Shown one piece after another: positions 1 to 12,484 of a stretch of 64,000 bases of DNA (the first letter of the stretch is position 1; each line of letters starts with the position of its first letter). Below the pieces are notes generated by a model. The model saw only the letters and a program-made list of their open reading frames with translations. It searched no databases and had not been told where the DNA came from. A program made the position numbers and the translations under genes. The DNA comes from Phaeotremella fagi (Eukaryota > Basidiomycota > Tremellomycetes > Tremellales > Phaeotremellaceae), in NCBI GenBank assembly GCA_001599715.1, contig BCHU01000015.1, positions 186,001 through 250,000 on the forward strand. Reading direction: 5' to 3'.

Positions 1-539
1 GACGTGAGCCCATGGTTTGAATACTTCATCGTTCGTCGAACGACCAGCTAAAGGTATACTGATGTTACATCCGTCTACACTTTCATCAGTCCAGATGTCA
101 ATGGTCGGATTGAAGGCATACCAAAAGAAACCAACAATTTCTCAGTTCCCCAAATTTGAGCGAATTTCTCAACAACAGCAGGTTCTTGTTTAACGTCCCA
201 GACCCATTGTTCATGTGCGACACCATACCGATTCGTCAATCCCCCTAACTGATCAGTTCAAATATTTGAAGAGAACATACCTCGTAAGAAGAAATGAAGT
301 TTCTCCTTAACTCTGGTAGAGGGATCATCGATTTTGAAGCCTGTCCCAAGGTCTTCTACCCATTTATAAGCTTTTTCTGCGTATTGAAGCGCTTTTTCTT
401 TGGGAATCACTGATGGGATCACTGTGTATCCTGCTATATTCAGCATTGAGTCCTGTGCAAGTAAAGACTTACCTTTGACTCTCAGCTCCTCTTCAAGTTT
501 CTCTGGTAGAGGTTCAATGGTTCTGGGTGCGACTACCAT
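1..539 (-). CDS. Phytanoyl-CoA dioxygenase (PhyH)-like protein, 5' part (cut by window edge)
   Basis: Probable Fe(II)/2-oxoglutarate oxygenase of the PhyH superfamily, acting on an unknown substrate. Three exons can be joined in frame on the minus strand: 539-281, 244-122 and 74-1. Both introns have gtatg donors (phase 1 at each junction). The joined protein reads through HFFLRGGLTNRYG, WVWDVKQEP, FAQIWGTEKLLVSFDG and ends at KPWAHV, which in fungal PhyH-like proteins precedes the metal-binding histidine region (the H of KPWAHV is probably a ligand). About 150 residues are visible; the C-terminal half lies beyond base 1. The start at 539 is the first Met of the open frame. It diverges from the MFS gene at 1122 across about 580 bases. 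The family call is by motif memory; the substrate is unknown. Confidence 0.72.
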
Positions 540-1121
540 CCTTGTTCTTGATTACTTCGCCAATTCTCATTGAGCGACTCTCTTTTGTCGATGTTTTCTA
601 GTAATTCACACCTCCCCCACCTGGTACCAACCTCCACATGATCTTGTGCTTGCTTATCACTTACATCAATGGCAGCTTCACCGGAGGTCGGGATATCAGA
701 AACAGCCTAACGGTGATGTCCGCCGTGCCTCAATGACTGTCCTCCGTCTACCACAGTTGAATCGTACTTGCTGTTCTGTGAAGAAATAAAGGGATGACGA
801 ACGAGGCTTGCGTGGGGGTGATAAGTAACTCGACTAAAATCAAGAAATCAAATGAAAAGCAAATCCAATCGCTTTCATTTGTGCCTAGATATAACGACGT
901 TTATAGCTGGTGAGCCCTTCTGCCAAGAAGTACGATTCAAGCTGACCCGGTAGATAAGAGTGGGGCGTTGATATCTCCACACGAATTATTCATTTGTAGC
1001 GACCTACAATCAGGTTGAGTGGGGGAGGGGTGTCTACTTAAATACCATCAATTAGATCAGATGAAATTTGTTAAGCTTCTTTACAGTTTGTCACCTCACC
1101 TATTTCCTAGTCATATAAAAA
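540..1121. promoter_or_regulatory. Divergent intergenic region, PhyH-like / MFS transporter
   Basis: About 580 bases between two divergent start codons, so it should hold both promoters. I see no coding potential and no clear element in it. Confidence 0.4.
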
Positions 1122-3140
1122 ATGCTCCGTAAAACACCAACTGGAACTTGGTTACCTGCTTGGGTTCCTGAGTCTACCGTAGCTATCGCGTTCTTGCTCT
1201 TGTTCTGTGCGTGTATAGAATCAGCTGTAAGTGACCTCAAAACTCTTTAGTACTGACAACTGGCAGACTGGAGGTTTCGATGGAAGTTTACTCAATGGTC
1301 TCAAGTGAGTTATCACCATCGTCTCAAATTTGATCAATCACTCATGACCTTGATAGTATTCTGCCAGTCTACACCGATTACTTCAAATTAACACCAGCTA
1401 CAACTGGTCTCAACACAGCTTCAGTGTTTATCGGTAAAATGTTTGGTCTTCCTTTCGCAGGTATCATGAGTGACAAACTCGGTCGTCGACCAACACTTTG
1501 GTGGTCATCAGTTATCTCGTTAATCGGTATTATCATTCAAGCAGCAGCTCAGGTGAGTGACCAATAAATAATGATCCAAGAATCCCTGATTGATTGATTC
1601 CTAGAATATCGGAATGTTCGTCGCTGGGAGAGCTATCTTGGGTGCTGGTGCATCGCTATCAGGAGTTTGCGCTTCTGTCTACCTCACAGAAACTTTTGCA
1701 GCCAGATGGCGTCCATGGGGTGTTGCTATCCTCCAGAACTTCTACTAGTAAGGCCAATTTGTAGTGAAGTCGTCGTAAAACTGACGAAAACAGCGCTGGA
1801 GCTTTACTAGCGGCTGGTGTAACATTAGGTACGGCTCAATGGCAATCCACCTGGGCTTGGAGAGCTCCAGCTGCATTCCAAGCTATCTTCGCTATCATCT
1901 GTATGGTCATCCTACCTTTCGTGTAAGTAATCTACCTACAATCAATTCCATAAATCTAATCCTCAACAGTCCGGAATCACCTCGATGGCTAGTAGCCCAA
2001 GGAATGCATGAAGAAGCCCACATGGTCCTCGCCCAAGTCAACGCTAACGGTAATCTCCACGATCCAGTCGTCATGACCCAATTCAAAGAGATCGTCGATA
2101 CCCTTAAATTCGAAAAGGTTGTTGCTGGAAAAGCCATGTCACCAATGGAACTCATCAGAACACCAACTGCCAGAAGACGTTTGTTGGTCGGTGCCAGTCC
2201 AGGTTTATTCAGTTGTATCGCTGGAAATGTCATTTCATCATACTATTTCGGTACTGAACTCACCCAAGCTGGAATCACCAATTCTCGTGATCAACTTAAA
2301 GCTGTAGGTTGGAGTTTCTTCCATATATTAAAGGGTGTGCTGATTGCTTGTAGAACGTTGTTTTCAACGCTTGGTGCTTATTCACCTCTTTCATCGGTAC
2401 ACAATTCGCAGTCAAGGTCGGACGTAAATCTGCAGCTCTCGGATGTCAATTCTTGCTCACGCTTTTCCTCTTCCTGATCGGAGGATTAACCAAAATCTAC
2501 TCAGAAAATCCTAAAGGAGCATCTTCGTCACTCATTTACGGAAATGTCGCGTGTATCTTCTTGTTCCAGGGTGCTTACTCCCTAGCATGGACTCCTTTGT
2601 GAGTTCTCTAAATAGAGGTATCTGTTGCTGATCGATTGTAGGATGGCTCTGTACCCTCCAGAAATTTTCAATTATTCCATGCGAGCGAATGGTGTTACCG
2701 TCAAGCAATATTCTAACGCTCTCCCTGCGTACGTCTTCTGCACAATTGCCATTGGTACGAACTAACCTCATGTTCAGTATCGTCCTCACTTACGTCATGC
2801 CAATTGGATTGGCCAACATTGGATGGAAAATGTACATCATCAACGCCAGTTGGGACGTAGTCACCTTCTTCCTTATCGTAAGTGTTCACCTGTAATACAG
2901 CATCAACACCGTACTGACCGCAAACAGCTTTATTTCTGGGTTGAAACTAAAGGTAAATCCTTGGAAGAGGTCGATGCTCTCTTCGAAGGAGTCAAACACT
3001 CCGATGCTCCCGATTTACAAGCTGTCATGGACGGTAAAATAGAAGTCGATGTTTTGGCTTTGGAAAAGAGTATGGCTGGGGAACATCCTGAGACTGCCGT
3101 TCGTGTCGAGGATGTCAAGGATATCAAACACATGTTGTGA
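1122..3140 (+). CDS. MFS sugar transporter, lactose-permease-like
   Basis: Twelve-TM sugar:H+ symporter of the plasma membrane. Start ATG at 1122 (MLRKTPTGTWLPAWVPES). Roughly ten exons join in frame. Signature blocks in order: GGFDGSLLNGL in TM1, DKLGRRPTLWW (the GRR loop), GRAILGAGASLS, PESPRWL after TM6, then a central loop, and in the second half KVGRKSAALG, MALYPPEIFNYSMRANG and FWVETKGKSLEEVD close to the C-terminus (PETKG-like). These match the fungal lactose permease/hexose transporter layout, including the YPPEI...RANG block typical of LAC12-like proteins. The intron between LKA and NVVF is placed at a gtaggt donor and a ttgtag acceptor. The substrate cannot be read from sequence. 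It sits next to a second, unrelated MFS gene on the same strand. Confidence 0.88.
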
Positions 3141-3611
3141 TTTTGTTAGGTGTGAGTTTTGTGGATGATTATCCTATATTTTAGTAGTTGTTTTTTACTG
3201 GTCAATTCATTGTATCGAAAAAGAACAGATGAATTCTTTTCCGTTTCAATAGTGTTCCGGACATTATATCCTCCGAAGCGAAATAAGCTTAATTACGCTC
3301 CACATACCCCGAAAGTGACGAGGAGTTAGTACCGTTCTTTTCAGAATATAAGACGCAATATTGCACGTTCGTGTATGCTTAACCAATGATTTCGTTGTTC
3401 TCATTGACTTATATCAGCTTTTCAGGTTGATCCGGGGTCGTGACGTCTATTTATGACACTGAGGCACAAAATAGACGTTTACCGTCGTCAGAAATAACTT
3501 GAATCAAAGATGCAACAGGTATAAGTAGACACACATCTAACCTGTGTTCTCGATGTTTCCCCAGAAACACTCCCCGACTTTTTGGCAGCAGCCTTTAGGA
3601 CAGACTACAAA
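3141..3611. other. Intergenic, two tandem MFS genes
   Basis: 3' end of the first transporter and promoter of the second. An ATG at 3509 followed by a possible gtataa donor would not join in frame to the downstream gene, so it is probably leader sequence. I see nothing else. Confidence 0.35.
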
Positions 3612-6264
3612 ATGGAGGAATCTGAACCACCTACAGCTGTGAACTCACCAGTGGTGTATCCCGTGATGAGAAGGAATTCATTCAATGCACCCCCTGTTCA
3701 ACTTCCCGACAGTTACGCATACAATGGTCAACAGTATCCAGGAGCGGATGCTTACTCTAAAGAGAAATTCAACAAAGATCATCCGTTGTACGATGATCTC
3801 GCTCCTGACGATTCGTACTTGGACGGTGTCTATTGGGTAAGTGGTTTTGTTCGAATCGAGCTTTATTTTCTACCCAACCTGTATTAATCAAACACATTCA
3901 CAGGCCGATCTACCATTCAAACAACGTACTGAATGGGTTAACAATCAAATGAACGCTGAAACTCTAAGAGAACTAAAGCACGTTGGTGGCATGTTCAAAA
4001 AAGATCCTCTCAGTCCATTGGCAGCGTATTCAAGACGATACGTCATTGGTGGTTTTGGACTTTTCACAGAAGGATACACGTAAGTCTAAACTCAAAATGT
4101 TATTCTTAGAAACGAAGGGGTAGTAACCTAACATCCGTACCTCCTAAAATAGATTATTCTCAATCGGTAACCTTCAAGCGCTTTATGAATCAGTGTGGCC
4201 AACGTGTTGGACTACTTATCAAGTTTGCACCGCTAATTGGGTAGCTGCCACGAGTTACTTGCAGATTCTTGGTATCATTGTTGGACAGATTAGTGTTGGT
4301 ATTGAAGGTGATTGGGTTGGAAGAAAAGTTGGTTTAGTTCAAGATGCGTTGGTCATGACCAGTGAGTCTTATGTAAGATGATGGTAATCTAACGTTCGAT
4401 AGTTGGTTTACTCATTCTCACCGGATCATGGGGAGTGGACTTGCAAGGCTGGGTCATTTGCTATTCGTGAGTATTTAAGCCATTTGCTTCGCACGACCTA
4501 ACACCAACACCAGCTTTGCCCAATTCATCTACGGTATCGGTGTAGGTGGAGAATATCCAATGACTTCAACTACCGCTCTTGAATCCAAATCCGTCGCTGG
4601 AACTTCCCAGACCGACGACAAACTTCATAGGGGTCGAAACGTGGTTCTAGCTTTCTTGATGCAAGGTAAGTGATTACATTTTGAATCCATGACCAGAGTT
4701 GCTGATAGCTTTACAGGATGGGGGCAACTTTTCAATCTCGTCGTTCTGATTCTACTTTTACTCATCTTCCATCATTCCTCTCTTCCCCCGTACGTGTTTT
4801 GCCCAACTCCGGCCTATCTTTTCTTACCATACTGTATACTAGATACTCTGCCGTTGCTGCCCAATCAACTTTCAGGGTTTCCTTCGCCATCATGGCCGTG
4901 ATGACTCTCTGGCTTGGTAAGTGAGGGATTAAACCTCCTTCTGATCTCCATCAGCCTATTTCAGATACTACAAGACCGCCTACTCTTCATCCGCACTTCG
5001 CAGAAGTAAAAAAGGTGCTCGAGTAAATCAAAGTGGCTACGATGTTGCGGCGTTGAAACTCACAATGACTCATTTTGGAGGGTAAGTCTTGAGTTTGAAG
5101 TGTAGCTGACAACCTATCAGTCGTTTAATCGGTACAACTGCAGGCTGGTACTGCAACGATTTCCTTTTCTACGGAAATAAATTATTTGCGTCAGCTTTCA
5201 TCAAGGTCATTTCACCCAATTCCACTAGTGATGTTACCACCACTTGGTTGTGGAACTTGGTGAATGTTGGTGTCTCAATGGTCGGAGTGAGCAATTTGTT
5301 CTTTGCCGGTGAATGAAGACTGATATCACCAGTACTACATGGCTGCGTTCCTCATCGACCACAAATTCTACGGTAGGAAGCGAATGCAAATCGTCGGTTT
5401 CCTTATGGACGGTATCTTGTTCCTGATTCCTGCTAGTAAGCTTATTCTTTTTGTCAAGGATAAACCGCTGACCACGTTGCCTAGTTTGGTTTGATCAGCT
5501 ACAAAGCCCGTTAGTTGTTTACAAGATTGATGTCGATATTTACTAACCCTCACTATCAGTGAACACATTGTGGGTTTCCAGATCGTCTACTTTTTCAGTA
5601 GTTTCTTCCAGCAATTCGGTCCTAACGTGAGTGAGATCATTTTAAAATGAGCCCAAGTCTAAAACACCACTACAGTGTACCACGTTCCTCGTCGCCGCTG
5701 AAGTTTTCCCAATCTCAGTTCGAGCCACCGCCCACGGTATCTCAGCTGCCTCAGGTAAAATTGGAGCCCTATGTCCAGCAGTAATCTACAACTACGTTGG
5801 TAACCGAACCCGTTATTGGATAGTCTGTTGGTTCGGTTTTCTCGGATGGATAATCACTTGGATTTTCATCCCTGATACGACAGGTTTAGATCTTAGAGAA
5901 CAAGATAGATACTGGTCATTCGTCAGAGAAGGTAGAGCACAAGACTACCATGGTATCGCGGTTCATCCTAGACATTTGTCTGTTTGGGAAATTTACGTCT
6001 TGAAACGTCATCTCGCTTATGATCCTGCTTTGGACAGGGAGGCTAGAGTTAAAGAATTGAGAGAGGTGTTTGAATCTAAACATGTTGCTAAAGAAAGTGG
6101 AAAAGTTGAAGAAGGGGAGGAAGATGATGATGATCTACTTTCATCTTCTGCTTCCAGTTTCTTCTCACGTAAGTAGCATTCAATTTAAATTCCGCAAAGC
6201 TAATACAGCTCAAACAGAGGAAATGCAACGATCAAAATCACAGTTGATCGTCAAAAACGCTTAG
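3612..6264 (+). CDS. MFS transporter, phosphate/glycerophosphoinositol (PHS) type
   Basis: Membrane transporter with about twelve exons. The start at 3612 (MEESEPPTAVN) is the first ATG in the coding frame. Around 110 cytosolic residues precede TM1 (RRYVIGGFGLFTEGYT). Blocks seen: VGIEGDWVGRKVG, GIGVGGEYPMTSTTALE, GTTAGWYCNDFLFYGNKLF, DHKFYGRKRM, FGPN|CTTFLVAAEVFP, GKIGALCPAVIYNYVG, and FIPDTTGLDLREQDRYW at the end of TM12. The G-GGEYP and EVFP...R blocks are those of phosphate:H+ symporters and Git1-like permeases. The C-terminus is a charged tail. A last intron (donor gtaagt near 6171, acceptor aatacag) leads to a final exon ending at 6264; reading through instead stops at 6176. Whether it carries phosphate or a glycerophosphodiester is open. 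Confidence 0.82.
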
Positions 6265-6681
6265 AAGTTTGTTCTTAAAATTACGAGAAAGATCACCGAT
6301 AACAATGATCGAAATTTAATGTAGAGTTTGAAAAGAATTGATTTTATTATATAATGATTTGACCGTATGCGATCCTATGAAGTCTGATACAGATAACGTC
6401 AAGCTACCGCGAACAAAATTGTTCAGCAAATAGATAAAAGGACGTCATTCCGAAGAGTGTAACGGCATAAGGTTGTGTATTGTTGCGAGGTTGTGGATCT
6501 TGTGAACATTGAAAACGAAGTTAAACTGATGAATTGAAATGAATGTAGATAAATTCCCGGTGATAATTGGGAAAGCTGGTTTTGGCCCACGAGGTGAAAT
6601 AGTGGTGTTGGGTGAATGTACGAAAGCTGGAATGCGGAAAAAGTAGAATAAAAATCGGTACTATCGAGAGTGGTTTGAAAA
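6265..6681. other. Intergenic, convergent
   Basis: 3' ends of the MFS gene and of the first F-box-like paralog face each other. Nothing recognisable. Confidence 0.35.
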
Positions 6682-7982
6682 TCAGATCAATTCTATGAGT
6701 AATGTAAGTTCAGTCCCAGAAGAATGCAACGACGACTGTACATACCTCCACAAGCACTACAGCGAGTTTTGTAATTAGGAGATGATGGGAAAATCAAGTT
6801 CAAACTGTCTTGATAATCCTGTATGGTTTCCTTGTAATCACTGCTTTTGAAACCAAGAGAGTTCCAAAGTCTGAATCGTTCGAAACATTCCTGTAATCCA
6901 TCGAGTATTGTCTTTCGGATACTTTGTTCGATCACTGGCATCGGCTTGAAGGAACCTTCAACCCTTTGAGCATACTGAATCCACCAAGACGGTATATAGA
7001 TTTTCCAATCAGACTTATAAAAAGGCTTTCCAGACTGTACACTACGTTTGATAATATCCTCTAAGGCTTTGATGATCTGGGTGATAACCTCCTTCTCGTC
7101 TGTATTTTCAAATGCGTCAGACCCATCATAGAAGGAGACGTTACTATGTGAGCTGTTGTAAGCATAGATTCCGTACTTGAGCATCCTATGGTTGGTAATC
7201 TGCTTTTTTCCATTACCCCAAGCCATGATCCAGCGACGGCCGTCAAAATCTTCGACAGTGTAGTCAGTCTTTCTTTTGTTATCCCAACCGAAACAAATAT
7301 TCTGACATTGGAAGGACATCTTCAAGCATGTATACATGCTCCAGTGAGAACTATGATCAGCGACACCGCTTCCATCCAAGACCACGGAAGTACTTTTTAA
7401 AGTCCTGACGGCGTCGGCCAAGACCAGATTGTTCATTGAAGGGAGAATGAGAGAATGATTTTCTTTAAGCTTCTGAAGGAATTGACGGAAAGCTTTGAAA
7501 CCTTCGAAGAGACAATCTTGGATAACAAGAGTCTTAATGAAACCAAAAGGTGAAGGGCGGCGAATGACCTCCGAAATACCCAAAGGAGTTGGTGTATAAT
7601 GCCAGACCTCCCAACACTCGTCGCGAATGACTGATTTCTCCACTTTCAACCCTTTCGACCATTCTTTATCTTCGAAAAGGTCGAAAAGTTTTCTGGTAGA
7701 TTTATTGAGGGTGAATCTGTCGTACATGAGCGGAGTGGCGATATCGTGATTCTCTTTTGAACTCAGTTGGATCGATCCCAGAGTTTTCATCAAATCCTTG
7801 TTTCGGAGTTGTATACAGATAACTTCGAGAACTTCGATAGGGAAAACAGGTCGGGTGGGTGGTGTGGACGCGGGGTCTACGTTATCATCACTAGGAAGTA
7901 GTGAAGGTTCATTTCACGGAAAGCTTTATTGATAATAGATCACTTACTTTTGAGACATTGATTCCAATGATGGCAATTTCAT
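6682..7982 (-). CDS. F-box-like/CxxCG family protein, copy A
   Basis: Lineage-specific paralog. Three exons: 7982-7948 (MKLPSLESMSQ), 7890-6746, and a last exon 6692-6682 that adds only the final codons (C-terminus CSACGELI). The N-terminal 50 residues resemble an F-box (FPIEVLEVICIQLRNKDLM, then LGSIQL, and ATPLMYDRFTLN, like the A-x-P-x-L-Y end of fungal F-box motifs). Family blocks follow: a W-x-KGLKV block, RRPSPFGFIKTLVIQDCLF, LPSMNNLV, a block around CFGW, TNH, and IPSWW. About 396 residues. The start was chosen because the first exon joins through a gtaagt intron to the frame upstream of Met-1 of the long ORF. A role as substrate adaptor of an SCF ubiquitin ligase is inference only. 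Confidence 0.72.
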
Positions 7983-8635
7983 CGCGACCAATTGTAGAAA
8001 ACACTGGCTGAATCAGAGAGTGATTTCAGAAAAGATTGTCAATGACGATGTGGGGGCAGATCTGGATTGATGGTTTGTTTTGCTACTGGTTCTACTCGTT
8101 GAATATTGAAATAAATTTCAAGAATAGGTGATGGATGTTGAAAACAAAGATTGATGGAAACATGAAACCAAGATTAACTCATCAAATTTCAGAGTGGCGC
8201 TGAAAGTGATGATGATTTTGATACTGGCACTTAGAATCACAATGAGAATGCATAGAGATGTATCAAACTAAGCAACATAAAATGGTATATCTACAATGAA
8301 TGGGAATGGATTCTCTGATTCAGTTGCCTGCTCGAAGCTGATTTTTGGAGTAACAAGGGGAATAACAATGAGGTTGAACCATTGCGGTTTTGAAATCGTG
8401 AATTCTGGTTCTTTGATTGAAGCCGAAATCCGTTTTGATCTTTTGAAGTGAGTTTTAATTTGCGTAATGGAACTGAGTAAGATATTACGGTGTTAGAGGA
8501 TGTTGATTTGCCTGCAGAGAATATGATGAAAGCGATGAAAGTTGAATTGTTTGTTAAAGTCAAGAAGTGAAAGTGAAACGAAAGGTGATTGGAGCCTTGC
8601 ATCCGATGCCTCCATTCGACATGAGTGTTAAAGAA
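7983..8635. other. Spacer between copies A and B
   Basis: Holds the promoter of A and the 3' flank of B. The short open frames here have no family resemblance. Confidence 0.35.
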
Positions 8636-9913
8636 TCAAATAGGTTCTATCAAAGAAGTAAGATTAGTATCAAGAACAGCAGCAGAGCCCAATCACTCAC
8701 CACCGCAAGCTTTACAACAAGGTTTTTCATTGGAAGAAGGGAAAACAAGTTGAACAAGATTTTGATATTCCTCGACGGTGGTGAGACATCCTTCGTCGAA
8801 CTTCTGAGGTCGATTCTTGAGTGCCCTCTCGAAAAGCGGTTGTATACGATCAAGAATCTTCTTTCGAACGTCCGCTTCTCTCTCTTCGATTAATTCAACA
8901 TACTTGCGAGTCTCAGGTGATTCTTGGATATCTCGAAAACACCACAATGGGATAACAATGGTCCAACCGTATTGGGACGTTGGTAGAACAGAACTGGCAG
9001 GTTCAAGATCATCGTGATCGACGAGTTCAAGATCACAAAAGATGAGATTGTTAATAGCTTCAGTCATCATGGCGATAGATTTTTCGTAATTATGTCCTTC
9101 GTTTTCCCAGTTATCCATTAGAGTACCAGAAATAGAGACGTTGTGTGGAATGTTGGTGTTTCGGTAAATACCACCGATAAAAATCTTATGATTGGTGATT
9201 TCTCGAACATGGTCTCCAAGTCTCATATATCGTCTGCAATCAAGAGGCAGGACCCCAAACCAGGCATTCAGATTACCGGTGGCATTCGCCGAAGCTAAAT
9301 AACTTTCGTCGGACCACGCAAAGCAGACATTTTGAATTCTAGAGGCGATATCGAGGATGTTTGACATATCCTCCATATCTCTCTCAGAAATGTAGTTGAA
9401 ACAGTCCTCCAAAGTGTCGACAATGTCTTCAAATACCAAATTTTTGAGATTAGGAAAGACAAGACCACCGGTTGTCTCATCGATGTAAGTCACGAATTCC
9501 AAAGAACTCTTGTATGAATCGAATAGACAATCTTGAATAACAAATGTCTCGATATAGTTGAATGGTGATGAACGACGGACGGATTTGGACACCCCAAACG
9601 TAGTGGGTGCGTATTGCCATACAGTATTTGGTTTACCTGGAACTTCTGATACAAGAACCTTGAATCCCCGTTTCCATCTTCTATCTTCACACAAGGTAAA
9701 AAAGTCTTTACTGTATTCGTTTAAGGTGAACTTCTTGTACATGATCGGAGTTGCGATTTCGTAAATCTCTCTTGAGCATTGTTGAACTGATCCCAATGTT
9801 TCCATCAAACCAGCATCGCAGAGCTGGGTACAGATGATACCTGTAACTTCGGTAGGGAATATGGGAGGAGAGAGTGCTGGAGGCGGTATAGACAGAGTAG
9901 TTGGATTATTCAT
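8636..9913 (-). CDS. F-box-like/CxxCG family protein, copy B
   Basis: Two exons: 9913-8701 and a last exon 8646-8636. F-box-like N-terminus (IFPTEVTGIICTQL, METLGSVQQCSREIYEIATP, IMYKKFTLN), then WKRGFKV, RRSSPFNYIETFVIQDCLF, GLVFPNLKNLVFED, IQNVCFAW, ITNH, YGWTIVIPLWCF, and the terminal CCKACGEPI after splicing (CCKACGGE-stop if the last intron is kept). About 408 residues. Start at the first Met ahead of the F-box-like block, with a Pro-rich leader. Same strand as its neighbours; spacing of about 0.65 kb on both sides. Unknown function; possible SCF adaptor. Confidence 0.75.
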
Positions 9914-10581
9914 TGTAAGCTGATCAAGTCACATTGTCAGTATAGGTTGTCAAACCGAAGGATCACTCAACGTTACTTACATCGATTACAACACGAACCG
10001 CTATGGGAACAAATTGAGTTGATCTGGCTACCGTTCGAGACACTGATGTCTGCAATGTGTGTGGGAGTGAGAGTGTGATGCTATGAGGATGATGAGCTTG
10101 ATGCTAATGTGAACGTTGATGTTATTTCAAATCTTGGAAATGGTAGTTAAGGTCGGAAATTGATCTGATCGTAACCTGAAACGAAATGTCAAATGCTCCT
10201 TGTGGCGAAATTATCCTCGGACTGGCTGAATGTTCTTTGAAAATCTGTTATGAACTGACATGAAGCACAAATATATTCACTCTAGGCCAGAGAACAACCT
10301 GAAATCCTGACTGAATACATAATGGAATTGAGTGAAGTGTGTGTCAATCTACGAACTACATATTCAATTCATGTGGAGATCGATTTGGAGTGAGATATTT
10401 CTCAAATGAGCATTACGGTTTCATAAATGAGAAACAGGTAAAAAGCGATATGGTCGACAAAGGAGGAAACATAGACAAATCAAACGATGAAAATAATGAA
10501 AACAGAAAGAGGAAGAAGGTTCGTAGGTCAAAGAGATGGGTACAGAAAGTAAGATGAAGACCATATATCGTCAGACTACCA
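9914..10581. other. Spacer between copies B and C
   Basis: Promoter of B and 3' flank of C. I see no gene. A plus-strand ORF at 10339-10557 is Lys/Asn-rich and has no recognisable domain. Confidence 0.35.
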
Positions 10582-11749
10582 TCAGATGAATTCTGTTAGA
10601 ATTGAGTCAGCGCCAGAACAGGATCCAGAATTTATACTATCAAAGCTCACCTCCACATCCTTCACATCTATGTCTGCGGTCTGGTGAAGAAGGGAAATTG
10701 AATTTAAGGTGTTTATTGAAATCGTCAACAGTCTTGATTTCCTCCCACCAAACTATAAATGATGTATTTGATCTATTATCGATAGCATTCTGGAAGTGGG
10801 GGTTCAATTCACTGAGAATTCCATTTTTGATTTCTGACTCTCTCTCCGCCATCGATGCCAGATCAGCTATCGGGATATCTTTGAAACACCATGAGGGTAT
10901 CTCGACTTTCCATCCGTCTTCCAAGTTATCCCCATGACAATACTGTTCTTCCAAAGCTCCTCTAATGGTATTGGAGATAGTTTTGATCATCACCATGGTA
11001 GCATCTTCAAGACCGACGGATGGCGTTTCCATACAATGATCAAAGATTGTTGGGGGATATTGCTTATTTTCTCCTTTATCATTCGAGAAAAACTCGTACC
11101 CTTGGTTATAGTCATGGATGTTGCTGGAGGTGATAACACGGACGATTTCCTCATATTGCTCAAGACGTGCTCGATCAAATGGGACATCTTTCTGCCATTT
11201 GAAGCAAACGTTCTTCAAGCAGGCACCAATATTGAGAGCGTCGTAAAAACTGTCGTTATCTCCCATAGAGTCGAATTCCCCACAAAACATCGAGGTGTCC
11301 ATGGATGAATAAGTTTCCATTATATCTTCAAAGACAATATTGACGAGGTTGGGGAAGATGAGCGAATTCGATTTTTGTCGAAGTTCTCGAGCGTACTGGC
11401 ACAACCCACGATATGGAAAGCCGAAAGATGTTTGAACGACAAGTGTTTGAATGTGAGTCAAAGGTGACAGTCGACGGGTAGTTGTAGAAATACCATCAGA
11501 AGATTTCACATCGTCAAGTGATGCGATTCCCTTCAACCAGTCTTGATCATCAAACGGCTCAAAAAACATTGCTGTATGATAATGGAGATTAAACGTCTTA
11601 TACATGACCGGTGTAACAACGTTGTAAATCTCGTGTGAGCAGAGTTGAAAAGATCCTAGTGTTTCCATCAACTCGGAATTTCGAAGTTGGATACTGATTT
11701 CTCTAATGATTTCGAGGGGGAAGATGGGTTCGTTTGGTTCGGTAATCAT
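10582..11749 (-). CDS. F-box-like/CxxCG family protein, copy C
   Basis: Two exons: 11749-10651 and 10592-10582. N-terminus IFPLEIIREISIQLRNSELM, LGSFQLCSHEIYN, TPVMYKTFNLH; then DDQDWLKGI, RRLSPLTHIQTLVVQ, LIFPNLVNIVFED, LKNVCFKWQ, a region with the family's histidine/asparagine block weakened, EIPSWCFKD, and FNFPSSPD before RCEGCGEFI. If the last intron is retained the protein ends GCGGEL. The splice form is preferred because six relatives share the same junction. About 370 residues. Among the copies it is one of the more divergent in the middle third. Function unknown. Confidence 0.74.
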
Positions 11750-12484
11750 TTCCAGTAATCTGGTGTTTTATGTATATCAGTGAAAGCTTTAATTCAGTCA
11801 CTCCAGATATGAGGGAATTTACCAAACGAGATCAATGATCGAAATGTAGATTGGAGAAGTGTCTCGAAGGCGTGGAGAATGGTTCAGATGGTGTGATGAG
11901 CTAGATGTGAATTTGACAGCAGATTCTGGCGATGAATATGAGAGATGTTTCGAAAAGAAGAATAAAGATGATGGACTGATTGGTGAAATTGCGCTCAAAC
12001 ATAAGGTACTCGACCATTTGGTTCCGTTGAAACTCAAGAGTCCTATGAAAGCCAGTAATCGTGTAAGGTATCATGTACGGTATACATGGATGAGTAATGG
12101 TTGAAGCTACATAGTTGGAAAGTAGAGCATTGCATGATAATGGATCCCTGTCCATCCGTTTTATTTTTTATCTTCTCGATTCTAACGTCTGAAATGGTTC
12201 TGTTGAATGTTTTGGAAGGGTGAAATTGGTGTACCGTACCCTCGGCGATCTCGTGTTCTGTGTTTACGTAGCAATGAATTGCTTCGATATAAACAGTTCT
12301 CGCTGATTTGTGTTCGACTCTATGTACAATGTTGCGTTTGGATTTTGGTCGGTTGAGTGGGTTGTTGAAATCGACAATGAATTACGAATTTGATAGAGAC
12401 CTATCGGTTAGATGTGACTGAAATAGATGAGTGGAAGTATTTAAATGACCCGTGTATGGAAATAACAGGTGATATGTGATGTCG
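11750..12484. other. Spacer between copies C and D
   Basis: 735 bases. Positions 12103-12159 closely match 14041-14096 in the next spacer (see repeat entries), so part of this spacer was duplicated with the gene. Short opposing ORFs (for example 11859-12104) show no family motif. Confidence 0.45.
12103..12159. repeat. Duplicated 3'-flank block, copy 1
   Basis: The stretch starting GAAGCTACATAGTTGGAAA and ending CCATCCG is about 80 percent identical by eye to 14041-14096. Each lies downstream of one of the two closest paralogs (D and E), the signature of a tandem duplication that included the 3' flank. Confidence 0.75.

Noticed and set aside
8291..8602. 103-residue minus ORF after copy B
   Set aside because: Lies in the 3' flank of B, Ser/Asn-rich and not like any family member.
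11859..12104. 81-residue plus ORF in the C-D spacer
   Set aside because: No motif; overlapping minus ORFs of similar length; ends in the duplicated flank block.
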